In this document: piece by piece, positions 18,040 to 25,785 of the stretch
Layout of the letters: the number at the start of each line of letters is the position of its first letter
How positions within the stretch are numbered: the first letter of the stretch is position 1
Notes under the pieces: model-generated
The model's database searches: none
What the model was told of the DNA's origin: nothing
What the model saw: only the letters and a program-made list of their open reading frames with translations
Source: Porticoccus sp041395745
GTDB taxonomy: Bacteria > Pseudomonadota > Gammaproteobacteria > Pseudomonadales > Porticoccaceae
Length of the DNA stretch: 64,000 nt
NCBI GenBank assembly: GCA_041395745.1
Contig: JAWKZV010000003.1
Coordinates: forward strand, 310,001-374,000
Direction of reading: 5' to 3'
Translations under genes and position numbers: made by a program

Positions 18040-19392
18040 ATGTCCACCAGCCGCGGCACCTTCTCATCAAAAGCCGGTTTTATCCTGGCCGCCTCCGGCT
18101 CCGCAGTCGGCCTGGGCAATATCTGGGGCTTTCCCACCAACGCTGCTGAAAATGGTGGCGCCGCTTTTGTGCTGATGTACTTTGTGCTGGCATTCTGCCT
18201 GGCCTACCCGGCACTGATGGCAGAACTGATCATCGGCCGCTATACCAAGGCCAACATGGTTCATGCACTCCAGGCTATCTCCCCGGGACCGACTGCCCGC
18301 ACTGTCGGCAGGCTCACCGGATATTACGGGATTCTCGTGGCATCCCTCATTCTCAGTTTTTACGCCATTGTCGCGGGCTGGATGATCGCCTATCTGTGCG
18401 AGCCACTGGCAAGCCTGGCGGGCCTGAATGGCTTGGGCAATTGGCTGACAGGACAGAGTCATGGGCGCAACCTGCTGTTCACAGGCATATTTCTGGCCCT
18501 GACCTGCGCCGTCATCGCCGCCGGTGTGGAACATGGCATTGAGAAATGGTCGTGCCGGCTGATGCCGGCCCTTTTCCTGTTGATGGGCGGACTGATTCTT
18601 TACGTACTGCTCCAGCCGGGTGCCGCTGAGGGACTGCGGGTTTACCTGGTGCCGGATTTCAGTCAGCTCAGCAACCCCAAGCTGGTGATCAGCGCCCTCG
18701 GCCAAGCCTTTTTTTCCCTCTCGCTGGGCGTCGGCACCATGCTAATTTACGGTTCCTACCTGCGTCCCGAGGAAAACCTGCCTGCCATGGGCGCCATTGT
18801 CACCCTGGTGGATTCATCAGTGGCTTTTCTGGCGGGGCTGTTAGTGTTGCCGGCCCTGTTTGTGGCACAGCAACAGGGGCTCAATATCTACACCGAGGCT
18901 GGCAGTCTGATGGCAGGCCCTGATCTCATCTTTCAGACCCTCCCGGCCCTCTTCGATGGTATGGGCACAACCGGACTGCTGGTCGCGCTGGTGTTTTTTG
19001 CCCTGATGTCGATCGCCGCCCTCACCTCATCCATATCCATGCTTGAGGCACCGGTGTCCTATACCATTGAAAACCATGCCACACGGCGTCGCAGCGCCAC
19101 CTGGCTGACGGGTTGCGCCATTTTCGCGGTCAGTTCCCTGATCATTTTTAACTTCGACGCACTGTTCGGGCTGGTAGTCACCCTGACCACCGAATACAGC
19201 CAGCCACTGCTGGGACTGATGCTCTGTATCTTTGCAACCTGGGTATGGCATCGGGATCTGGTGCTGGAGGAAATCCGCAGCGGCCACCCTGAAGTGGAGC
19301 ACAGTCTGTTCTGGAAGATCTGGCCCGGCTACGCCAAATACTGCTGTCCGGTACTGATCGCACTCATGCTGGGCCAGAGCCTGATCGGATAA
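18040..19392 (+). CDS. Sodium-dependent transporter, NSS (SNF) family
   Basis: A 450-residue secondary transporter that couples Na+ influx to uptake of an amino acid or other small solute. The first helix has the family hallmark SAVGLGNIWGFPTNAAENGG, which contains the unwound Na+/substrate site, followed by AFVLMYFVLAFCLAYPALMAELIIGR. About eleven hydrophobic segments are visible, typical of bacterial NSS members such as LeuT/Tyt1. It lies 59 bases after the dehydrogenase on the same strand. The substrate cannot be predicted. Confidence 0.93.
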   Translation: MSTSRGTFSSKAGFILAASGSAVGLGNIWGFPTNAAENGGAAFVLMYFVLAFCLAYPALMAELIIGRYTKANMVHALQAISPGPTARTVGRLTGYYGILVASLILSFYAIVAGWMIAYLCEPLASLAGLNGLGNWLTGQSHGRNLLFTGIFLALTCAVIAAGVEHGIEKWSCRLMPALFLLMGGLILYVLLQPGAAEGLRVYLVPDFSQLSNPKLVISALGQAFFSLSLGVGTMLIYGSYLRPEENLPAMGAIVTLVDSSVAFLAGLLVLPALFVAQQQGLNIYTEAGSLMAGPDLIFQTLPALFDGMGTTGLLVALVFFALMSIAALTSSISMLEAPVSYTIENHATRRRSATWLTGCAIFAVSSLIIFNFDALFGLVVTLTTEYSQPLLGLMLCIFATWVWHRDLVLEEIRSGHPEVEHSLFWKIWPGYAKYCCPVLIALMLGQSLIG

Positions 19393-19459
19393 CTTTCGCC
19401 GGGGATGGGAAACCCTGAAAGCCGGTTAAAAAGGACTCTCGAGAAAGGCTAGAAAGGCT

Positions 19460-20233
19460 CTAGAAAGTCCCCCGGTAATTCCCACCATCCACCAGGATAT
19501 TCTGGCCGGTGATGTAAGCCGCCTGCTGACTGCACAGGAATGCACAGGTTGAGCCGAATTCCTCAATGGTCCCAAAACGTCCGGCTGGCAGGGTATCGAT
19601 AAACTCCTCCTTGGAGAGACCACGCCCACCACCGATCAGTGTTGCAGCACCGTGTCCCCGCTCCGTATCAAACAGCCCCGGCAACAGGTTATTGATAGTG
19701 ACATTGTTGCGGGCGGTATCCCGGGAAATTCCAGCGACAAACCCGGTCAAGCCGGAACGGGCGCCGTTTGACAGCCCCAGCACATCAATAGGCTGTTTTA
19801 CCGCTGCACTGGTGATGTTGATGATGCGACCGAAACCGCGCGCCAGCATGCCATCCAGAGTGCGGCGGATCATATCGATGGGGCTGTACATATTGCTGTT
19901 GACGGCATCAAACCAGTGTTGCTGGCGCCAGTCACGGAAGTCGCCGGGGGGTGGCCCACCGGCATTGTTGACCAGGATATCCGGATCGGGACAGGCCGCC
20001 AGTGCTGCATCACGTCCGGCCTCACTGGTGATATCCGCCACTACCGCAGTGACATCTGCCCCCGTGCGTCTGCGAATTTCTTCCGCTGTCTGCTCGAGAA
20101 CTTCCGAAGTGCGGGCCAGGATAATCAACTTCACACCCTCGGTGGCCAGCGCCAAGGCACAGCCCTTGCCCAGCCCTTTACTGGCCGCACAGACCAGCGC
20201 TTTTTTTCCGGCAATTCCCAGATCCACAGCCAC
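19460..20233 (-). CDS. SDR-family oxidoreductase lacking the canonical YxxxK
   Basis: A 257-residue Rossmann protein of the classical SDR type, closest to FabG-like 3-oxoacyl-ACP reductases. The cofactor loop ASKGLGKG (17-24), NNAGG (89-93), the catalytic serine region NITSAAV and the C-terminal ITGQNILVDGGNYRGTF are present. The expected YxxxK is replaced by SNGAR at 155-159, leaving no Tyr/Lys pair. Related sequences with LSNGARSGLTG form a recognisable SDR branch, so this is a subfamily trait rather than damage. The reaction is unknown; it may use a different acid or bind rather than reduce. It is a single gene, convergent with the NSS transporter. Confidence 0.85.
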   Translation of the reverse strand: MAVDLGIAGKKALVCAASKGLGKGCALALATEGVKLIILARTSEVLEQTAEEIRRRTGADVTAVVADITSEAGRDAALAACPDPDILVNNAGGPPPGDFRDWRQQHWFDAVNSNMYSPIDMIRRTLDGMLARGFGRIINITSAAVKQPIDVLGLSNGARSGLTGFVAGISRDTARNNVTINNLLPGLFDTERGHGAATLIGGGRGLSKEEFIDTLPAGRFGTIEEFGSTCAFLCSQQAAYITGQNILVDGGNYRGTF

Positions 20234-20292
20234 ATCCCCAAGACCTATAACAGGAAGCAGAGGCTAGCACGAAACTCTGCGGAACGGTAAAG

Positions 20293-20853
20293 CTACAGCC
20301 AGCGTGAATTGCGGGAAAATTGCCCGCGCAGGAATTCCATCTGGTCTCCGAGGATGCGTTTGGAATTGATCAGCGCCAGATATTCCGCGTTGTTGGGTCG
20401 GAACGGCAGTGCCACCAGTTCCATATCGACCTCTTCCAAAAGGAAATTCGCCTTGTGCTGATTGCAGCGGCGGCAGGCAGCCACCACGTTTTCCCAGCGA
20501 TCCATCCCTCCCCTGGAAGTGGGAACAATGTGATCCCGGGTCAGCAGGGACGAGTGGAAAGTCCGGGCACAGTACATGCACATGTATCCGTCTCGAGCGA
20601 ACAGTGCCGGGTTGTTGAGCGGATAGTTGATTCGCGGCTTTGCCAGGTGTTCACCACCACAGGCAATGATGCTCGGCAACGCTATTCTGGATGGCCTCCC
20701 GGTCACCCGCGAATATCCGCCACGCACCTCCTTCACCACATCTCCTAGGGTCCAGACGATCATCTCCCGGGCAAACAGGCAGACTGCCTCCTGCCAATCC
20801 AACCACTCAATGGGTTGTCCGGCTTGATTCAGACGCAAGATTCTCGGTTGCAT
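20293..20853 (-). CDS. HNH endonuclease-family protein
   Basis: A 186-residue protein with a Cys4-type HNH domain: CMYC at 92-95, RDHIVPTSRGG (Asp107-His108), WENVVAACRRCNQHK with Asn122 and CRRC at 127-130. The four cysteines hold the structural zinc; His108 and Asn122 are the catalytic HNH positions. Proteins of exactly this build are widespread housekeeping HNH proteins in gammaproteobacteria, of unknown cellular role, not tied to a mobile element. GGGGAG precedes the ATG. It lies 58 bases downstream of the end of a predicted small RNA gene and 59 bases from the SDR. Confidence 0.9.
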   Translation of the reverse strand: MQPRILRLNQAGQPIEWLDWQEAVCLFAREMIVWTLGDVVKEVRGGYSRVTGRPSRIALPSIIACGGEHLAKPRINYPLNNPALFARDGYMCMYCARTFHSSLLTRDHIVPTSRGGMDRWENVVAACRRCNQHKANFLLEEVDMELVALPFRPNNAEYLALINSKRILGDQMEFLRGQFSRNSRWL

Positions 20854-20906
20854 GCTCAGTGTCTCCCCTGCCTGATTGCGCCGATAGCCAAATAGATTGT
20901 CCAGAA

Positions 20907-21078
20907 GCAGAAAACCCCGTCAGACTGTTCTGACGGGGTTTTCGAAAATAGCCGCGAAATGGAGAGGGAGGGAAGGCAGCTCCGCCATTGGCGAAGAGTA
21001 TCCGGTATGCGCTGTGGGCGGTAAAACGCCCGATAGTCAATGCAGCGTTTGAAGGCTTACCCTCCAAGGGAGTGCGTT
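20907..21078 (-). ncRNA. Candidate small RNA with strong promoter and terminator
   Basis: On the minus strand a near-consensus sigma-70 promoter (TTGACA at 21112-21107, 16-bp spacer, TATGAT at 21090-21085) leads to a start near 21078. About 170 bases later a strong terminator follows (10-bp stem CCCCGTCAGA/TCTGACGGGG, 4-nt loop, TTTT). No credible ORF fits between. The RNA would fold locally: CTCC/GGAG near its 5' end, and a CGCTG/CAGCG stem enclosing GGGCG/CGCCC. I do not recognise a known family; it is not tmRNA, RNase P RNA or an obvious 6S RNA. Confidence 0.6.
20911..20942 (-). terminator. Terminator of the second small RNA
   Basis: CCCCGTCAGA/TCTGACGGGG with loop CTGT and flanking AAAA/TTTT. 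It lies upstream of, not after, the HNH gene, so it must end a transcript that begins in the 20943-21345 interval. Confidence 0.85.
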
Positions 21079-21084
21079 TACCCC

Positions 21085-21112
21085 ATCATACCCCAGGCCG
21101 GGAAGCTGTCAA
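21085..21112 (-). promoter_or_regulatory. Sigma-70 promoter of the second small RNA
   Basis: Minus-strand TTGACA, 16 bp, TATGAT: six of six at -35 and five of six at -10. It begins only 18 bases after the T tract of the upstream small RNA. Confidence 0.75.
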
Positions 21113-21129
21113 TGTCAAAAAAAGACAGC

Positions 21130-21269
21130 AAAAATAAAGCCCTGACACGAGGAGGTATCAGGGCTTAAGGCAGTATAGGAAAGTCGCTTATCCAACCATG
21201 GAACTGAAAAACACCTAACGTCCTTGTGCTTCCTTGGCAAATCACATCCGTGTGCCGCAGCCTCCATGC
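21130..21269 (-). ncRNA. Candidate Rsm/Csr-type regulatory RNA (RsmY/RsmZ/CsrB-like)
   Basis: A minus-strand transcript of about 140 nt is predicted from a GacA-like box at 21326-21343, a weak promoter (TTGCCT, 15 bp, GATAGT at 21281-21276) and a terminator at 21137-21166. Within it five GGA motifs occur, at plus positions 21263, 21247, 21231, 21221 and 21191. Four fit ANGGA (ATGGA, ACGGA, AAGGA twice). One sits in the loop of the hairpin CACACGGATGTG, the favoured CsrA/RsmA site. RNAs of this design titrate the translational repressor RsmA/CsrA. The combination is strong; sequence alone cannot prove expression or binding. Confidence 0.7.
21137..21166 (-). terminator. Terminator of the Rsm-like RNA
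   Basis: AAGCCCTGA and TCAGGGCTT form a 9-bp stem; on the minus strand it runs into TTATTTTT. The other orientation has no T tract. Confidence 0.8.
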
Positions 21270-21325
21270 AGGGTTACTATCCCCCATTTCGGGGACAGGC
21301 AACATTGGCGATTTTCCTTTTTTTA

Positions 21326-21343
21326 TGTAGGAAAAAACCTACA
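21326..21343. promoter_or_regulatory. GacA/UvrY-type upstream activating site
   Basis: TGTAGG, six A, CCTACA: an 18-bp perfect dyad with the N6 spacing of the GacA consensus TGTAAG-N6-CTTACA. Its centre is about 66 bases before the predicted start of the Rsm-like RNA, close to where GacA boxes lie in rsmX/rsmY promoters. Confidence 0.7.
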
Positions 21344-21376
21344 AGCCAAAATTGACCGAATCACAGTGCTCAGTTA

Positions 21377-21418
21377 GTGTTGCCACTTGGTCGCAGGAGA
21401 AGATAAACGTGGCAACAC
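21377..21418 (+). promoter_or_regulatory. Hairpin covering the xseB start codon
   Basis: GTGTTGCCAC (21377-21386) and GTGGCAACAC (21409-21418) are perfect 10-bp inverted repeats. The second arm begins with the GTG start of xseB, and the 22-nt loop contains its Shine-Dalgarno GGAGA. If transcribed, the start codon would be locked in a stem. Confidence 0.55.
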
Positions 21419-21642
21419 GCAAGAAAACAGTGGACTTTGAGCAGAAGCTCAACCAACTGGAAGCACTGGTCGAAGAAATGGAAAAAGGTTCACTGTCTCT
21501 GGAAGACTCTCTGAAAGCTTTTGAAGAAGGTATAAAAATCACCCGCGAATGCCAGCAGGCACTGAAGGAAGCAGAACTGAAAGTGGACATGCTCACACGG
21601 GGAACAGTGTCACCCAGTGACTTTCAGATCGAGAGCGACTGA
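21409..21642 (+). CDS. xseB: Exodeoxyribonuclease VII small subunit
   Basis: XseB forms exonuclease VII with XseA, degrading single-stranded DNA in repair. This 77-residue protein has the family pattern DFEQKLNQLEALVEEMEKGSLSLEDSLKAFEEG, two helices, and ends in acidic residues. I place the start at the GTG at 21409, with AGGAGA 10-15 bases upstream; the frame is open for 19 codons further but that stretch looks non-coding. It overlaps ispA by one base (TGATG), showing translational coupling. The order xseB-ispA-dxs is standard in gammaproteobacteria. xseA is not in the window. Confidence 0.95.
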   Translation: MATRKKTVDFEQKLNQLEALVEEMEKGSLSLEDSLKAFEEGIKITRECQQALKEAELKVDMLTRGTVSPSDFQIESD

Positions 21643-22532
21643 TGTCCACCATCTCTTTTGCTGAATTTGCCCGGGAATCAATGCTGCGGGTGGACCGACA
21701 CCTGGATGCAGCGCTTCCCGTTCCGGCCGATAACTGCTCTCGCCTGCAGGAAGCTATTCGCTACAGCACCTTCAACGGCGGCAAGCGCATCCGCCCTATT
21801 CTGGCCTATGCATCTGCCAGCGCCATCGGCAAAATCAATGAAGTCACGGATCACGCTGCGGCCGCAGTGGAAATGATCCATGCCTACTCCCTGATTCACG
21901 ACGACCTGCCGGCCATGGACGATGATGATCTGCGCCGGGGCAAGCCCACTTGCCATATAGCCTTCGACGAAGCGACGGCCATTCTCGCCGGTGATGCCCT
22001 GCAAGCACTGGCTTTCGAACATTTGCTCGGGATTCAACACTGCGCCCCGGAGCTGGTTCTCCAACTTCTCTCCCTGCTGGCCAAAGCCGCAGGCGCGGAG
22101 GGTATGGTGCTCGGGCAGGCCCTCGATATTGCCGCTGTCGACCGTGACCTGTCGCTGTCAGAACTGGAACGCATCCATCGCCACAAGACCGGCGCCATGA
22201 TCACTGCCAGCATCCTCATGGGCGCCATCTCAGCCGGCGCCGATAAAAGCCAACTGACTGCACTTCAGGAATACGGGGATGCCATAGGATTGGCCTTTCA
22301 GGTACAGGACGACATTCTCGACGTCACCGGGGAGACAGCAGTAATCGGCAAACAGCAGGGGGCCGATCAGGCACTCAACAAGCCCACTTACGTCACGTTG
22401 CTGGGGCTCGACGGCGCCAGGAACAAAGCCATCGAACTGCACGGAGCAGCACTCGGTGCGCTGGAGCGTTTCGACCAGCGTGCAGACCTGTTGCGCGCCA
22501 TCGCCGACTATATCGTCAACCGCAGCTACTAG
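21642..22532 (+). CDS. ispA: Farnesyl diphosphate synthase IspA
   Basis: This cytoplasmic enzyme condenses isopentenyl diphosphate with dimethylallyl and geranyl diphosphate to make farnesyl diphosphate for quinones and undecaprenyl carriers. At 296 residues it matches E. coli IspA. The first aspartate-rich motif is in HDDLPAMDDDDLRRGKPTCH and the second in FQVQDDILDVTG, both with the required DD residues; GGKRIRPIL near the N-terminus binds the allylic/IPP phosphates. It sits between xseB (1-base overlap) and dxs (84 bases downstream), linking FPP synthesis with the first step of the MEP pathway. Confidence 0.96.
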   Translation: MSTISFAEFARESMLRVDRHLDAALPVPADNCSRLQEAIRYSTFNGGKRIRPILAYASASAIGKINEVTDHAAAAVEMIHAYSLIHDDLPAMDDDDLRRGKPTCHIAFDEATAILAGDALQALAFEHLLGIQHCAPELVLQLLSLLAKAAGAEGMVLGQALDIAAVDRDLSLSELERIHRHKTGAMITASILMGAISAGADKSQLTALQEYGDAIGLAFQVQDDILDVTGETAVIGKQQGADQALNKPTYVTLLGLDGARNKAIELHGAALGALERFDQRADLLRAIADYIVNRSY

Positions 22533-22616
22533 TATCGGCAACGCCATGTTCAGCCATTGGGGCTTGAATGATCATTTTGGTGTAAGATTGCCCCCTTTGC
22601 GTCCGATTGACTCCGC

Positions 22617-24554
22617 ATGGCCAAAACCTTCAACGACATCCCGCTGACCCGCCCGGCGACCCCGCTGCTGGACAGCATTGATCACCCGTTTCACCTGCGT
22701 GAACTGGATCCCGATCAATTGCCGGCGCTGGCGGATGAATTGAGAGCCTACCTGCTGTACAGCGTCGGCAAAAGCGGCGGGCATTTCGGTGCGGGACTCG
22801 GCACCGTCGAACTGACCATTGCCCTGCACTACATATTCAACACCCCCCACGACCGCTTGGTCTGGGACGTAGGACACCAGGCTTACCCGCACAAAATCCT
22901 CACCGGACGACGGGAAATGATGCCCGAGATTCGCCAGGCCAATGGGCCGTCTGCCTTTCCCAAGCGGGATGAGAGCGAATACGACACCTTCGGGGTTGGC
23001 CACTCCAGCACATCCATTAGCGCAGCCCTCGGTATGGCACTCGGTGCGGCCATGAAAGGAGAGCAGCGCGAAGTGGTAGCAGTGATCGGCGACGGCGCCA
23101 TGACGGCCGGAATGGCCTTTGAAGCCCTCAACCACGCAGCGCATACCAACGCCAATCTGCTGGTGGTGCTGAACGATAACAACATGTCCATCTCCCACAA
23201 TGTGGGCGGTTTGGCCACCTATTTTTCCAAGCTCTGGTCCAGTCGCTTTTACAACTCGATTCGCGAAGGGGGAAAAAAAGTGTTGCGTTCAGTGCCCTCC
23301 GCCGCGACCTTTGTGCGCAAAACCGAAGAGCACCTGAAGGCCATGGTCGCCCCTGGCATCGTATTTGAGGAGCTGGGCTTCAACTACATTGGCCCAATTG
23401 ACGGCCACGATCTGCCGTTACTGGTACAGACCCTCAACAATCTCAAGCAGTTGAGCGGCCCTATCCTGCTGCACACCATTACCCGCAAGGGCAAGGGTTT
23501 CGGTCCAGCAGAAGCCGACCCGGTGGGTTATCACGCCCTCAACAAAATCGAGCCCAAAACCAAGCCCCAGGTCGCCGTGGCCAGTCGCTCCACTGCGGAA
23601 GTAACTGCCCCGAAACTGAAATACCAACAGGTTTTTGGCGACTGGCTGTGTGACATGGCGGAGAAAGACAACCGCCTGATCGGCATCACCCCTGCCATGT
23701 GCGAGGGCTCTGGCATGGTGGATTTTGCCAAACGCTTTGCCAACCGCTTCCATGATGTCGCGATTGCCGAACAGCATGCCGTGACTCTGGCAGCGGGACT
23801 CGCCTGCGAAGGAATGAAACCCGTAGTGGCGATCTACTCCACTTTCCTGCAGCGCGCTTACGACCAGCTGATACACGATGTGGCGTTGCAAAATCTCGAC
23901 GTTTTGTTCGGCATCGACCGTGCCGGGCTGGTGGGAGAAGATGGCCCGACACATGCAGGTAGTTTTGATATCACCTATCTGCGCTGTATTCCCAACATAC
24001 TAGTGATGACGCCCTCGGACGAGAACGAAACCCGACAACTGCTCTACACCGGCTTTATCCACCAGGGGCCAGCGGCAGTACGCTATCCCCGCGGCACTGG
24101 CCCCGGGGCGGTCATCGACAAGGCCATGAATGCACTACCCGTCGGCAAAGGAGTTCTGAAACGCTCCGGCACCCGCGTGGCTATTCTCAACTTTGGCACC
24201 CTGTTGCCAGCCGTTCTCGCGGCAGCAGAACAGCTTGGGGCCACTGTCGCCGACATGCGCTTCGTCAAACCCCTGGATACTGCGCTGGTAGACCGGCTGG
24301 CCTCCCAACACGAACTGTTGGTCACGGTGGAAGAAAACACTGTGCAGGGCGGTGCAGGTGCCGCTGTGAGTGAACACCTGGCCTGTGCCGGACTGGTGAT
24401 GCCGATTTTGCATCTGGGATTGCCGGATCAGTTCGTCGATCACGGCAGCCACCAGCAGCAATTGGCTGCAGTTGGTCTGGATGCTGCCGGAATTCAAAGA
24501 GCTGTGGATCAGCGTATAAAAGAGCTCGGCAGCTTGCAGGGCGCTGTATCCTGA
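22617..24554 (+). CDS. dxs: 1-deoxy-D-xylulose-5-phosphate synthase
   Basis: Dxs is the thiamine-diphosphate enzyme that joins pyruvate and glyceraldehyde 3-phosphate in the first step of the MEP isoprenoid pathway. This full-length 645-residue protein has WDVGHQAYPHKILTGRR near the N-terminus and the ThDP/Mg motif GDGAMTAGMAFEALNHA. The transketolase middle domain has IAEQHAVTLAAGLA, with the catalytic glutamate, and FGIDRAGLVGEDGPTHAG; a C-terminal transketolase domain follows. It is the last gene of the xseB-ispA-dxs operon and ends 15 bases from a convergent SDR gene with no clear terminator. Confidence 0.97.
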   Translation: MAKTFNDIPLTRPATPLLDSIDHPFHLRELDPDQLPALADELRAYLLYSVGKSGGHFGAGLGTVELTIALHYIFNTPHDRLVWDVGHQAYPHKILTGRREMMPEIRQANGPSAFPKRDESEYDTFGVGHSSTSISAALGMALGAAMKGEQREVVAVIGDGAMTAGMAFEALNHAAHTNANLLVVLNDNNMSISHNVGGLATYFSKLWSSRFYNSIREGGKKVLRSVPSAATFVRKTEEHLKAMVAPGIVFEELGFNYIGPIDGHDLPLLVQTLNNLKQLSGPILLHTITRKGKGFGPAEADPVGYHALNKIEPKTKPQVAVASRSTAEVTAPKLKYQQVFGDWLCDMAEKDNRLIGITPAMCEGSGMVDFAKRFANRFHDVAIAEQHAVTLAAGLACEGMKPVVAIYSTFLQRAYDQLIHDVALQNLDVLFGIDRAGLVGEDGPTHAGSFDITYLRCIPNILVMTPSDENETRQLLYTGFIHQGPAAVRYPRGTGPGAVIDKAMNALPVGKGVLKRSGTRVAILNFGTLLPAVLAAAEQLGATVADMRFVKPLDTALVDRLASQHELLVTVEENTVQGGAGAAVSEHLACAGLVMPILHLGLPDQFVDHGSHQQQLAAVGLDAAGIQRAVDQRIKELGSLQGAVS

Positions 24555-24569
24555 CACCCCACCGGGAAG

Positions 24570-25391
24570 CTAACGGGGCTGTTGATCCGCCAGGGTCAAC
24601 AGATTGCGCCCCAGCTCGGCGGCCCCTCCGAGACTCCAACCGCCGTCCACAGGCAACACAGCCCCATTGATAAAACTACCCGCATGGGAAGCGAGGAACA
24701 GTGCCGCATTGGCAATATCCTCGCTGACGCCCATGCGCCGCAACGGCACCGTGTTCGCCACTACCCCTTCTCCGCCCTCTCCGGGAGGTGCCAACCGCTT
24801 CATTCCCTCGGTACCTGAAATCGGCCCCGGGACAATAGAATTGACCCGGATACCCGCGGGGCCCCACTCCAGGGCCGCAGTGCGGGTCAGCATATCGACT
24901 CCGGCCTTGGCCGCGCAGACGTGAGATTGCATCTCCATGGGCACAAACGCCTGGGGAGCGGAAATATTGATCACACAGGCACCTGGCTGGCACAGATAGG
25001 GGTGACTGAAACGCAGCACGTGAAAGGTCCCCAGCAGATCAATATCCATCACCGCTTTAAAGGCATTGCTGGACATGCTGTTCACGCCAGCAGGGAAATT
25101 GCCGGCCGCGCCGGACACCAGCACATCAAACATTCCCAGCTCGCCGTGAGCGGCGGCAAAGACCTCCTGTAACCGCTCACCATCGCGCACATCAGCGCTG
25201 TAGCCCAGCACTCGGCCGCCAAACTGTTGCAGCTCTGCCACGGCGACATCCACCTTTTCCTGGGAACGGCTCAGCACCACCAGACTGGCCCCAGCCCGGG
25301 CAAAACCTTTGGCAATCCCCAGATTGATACCGCTGGTGCCCCCGGCTACAAAGACATTGCAGCCGCTGAAATCAAATGAACATCGGGTCAT
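24570..25391 (-). CDS. SDR oxidoreductase resembling 2,4-dienoyl-CoA reductase (DECR type)
   Basis: A 273-residue SDR that probably reduces 2,4-dienoyl-CoA or a similar acyl-CoA with NADPH in unsaturated fatty acid breakdown. The cofactor motif GGTSGINLGIA follows FSGCNVFVA, as in DECR proteins. At the usual YxxxK position the sequence is HVCAAK (His157, Lys162), with no Tyr; eukaryotic peroxisomal DECR proteins likewise have His and Lys at these places. The start is the ATG at 25391, with GAGGAAT 7 bases upstream. It follows yqcC by 10 bases and may be cotranscribed with dinG-yqcC. Substrate is inferred from similarity only. Confidence 0.82.
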   Translation of the reverse strand: MTRCSFDFSGCNVFVAGGTSGINLGIAKGFARAGASLVVLSRSQEKVDVAVAELQQFGGRVLGYSADVRDGERLQEVFAAAHGELGMFDVLVSGAAGNFPAGVNSMSSNAFKAVMDIDLLGTFHVLRFSHPYLCQPGACVINISAPQAFVPMEMQSHVCAAKAGVDMLTRTAALEWGPAGIRVNSIVPGPISGTEGMKRLAPPGEGGEGVVANTVPLRRMGVSEDIANAALFLASHAGSFINGAVLPVDGGWSLGGAAELGRNLLTLADQQPR

Positions 25392-25401
25392 AGGGGATTC
25401 C

Positions 25402-25752
25402 TCAACAGGGTTGACTGCCACCGGCAGCCTTGGGTGACAGCAAGCAATCTATCTCGGCCAGAAGGGTAATCAACGTCTCGGCTTCGCGTCCCTGGAGGCG
25501 AAAATATTCTTCCGCCATGGGAGCGATAGCACAGGCTTCGGGCAATCGTGAACCGCTATCCAGTAACTGTCGCATCCGCGGCAGGAAAATGAACTGCAGC
25601 CACGCCTCAAAGGCCAGGGTATCCACTGCAAACGGCTGGGTGCTTGCCAGCGCCACTGGATCCGGGACTTGTTCAGACCACAGCGCCATCGCGCGCAATT
25701 GGCCTTCCAGGGCAAACAATACTGTGGCCAGTTCCCGGTGAATATCTGTCAA
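25402..25752 (-). CDS. yqcC: YqcC family protein (DUF446)
   Basis: A 116-residue cytoplasmic helical protein of unknown function. The family fingerprint LASTQPFAVDTLAFEAWLQFIFLPRMRQLLD and then CAIAPMAEE is unmistakable. It is often found next to tRNA pseudouridine synthase truC; here it follows dinG. The best start is the TTG at 25752, with GGGGAGAG about 6 bases upstream, rather than the TTG five codons earlier. There is a 33-base gap to dinG. Confidence 0.9.
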   Translation of the reverse strand: MTDIHRELATVLFALEGQLRAMALWSEQVPDPVALASTQPFAVDTLAFEAWLQFIFLPRMRQLLDSGSRLPEACAIAPMAEEYFRLQGREAETLITLLAEIDCLLSPKAAGGSQPC

Positions 25753-25785
25753 CGATGCTCTCCCCAATGGCCCGCTTATCTGATA

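Noticed and set aside
20807..21067. 86-residue minus-strand ORF overlapping the second small RNA
   Set aside because: Needs a TTG start, runs straight through a strong terminator and into the HNH gene; better explained as an untranslated RNA.
20854..21345. 6S RNA, tmRNA, RNase P RNA or tRNA as explanations for the structured interval
   Set aside because: No CCA-ending acceptor stem, no tag-peptide ORF, too short for RNase P RNA, and the 6S central-bubble sequences were not found.
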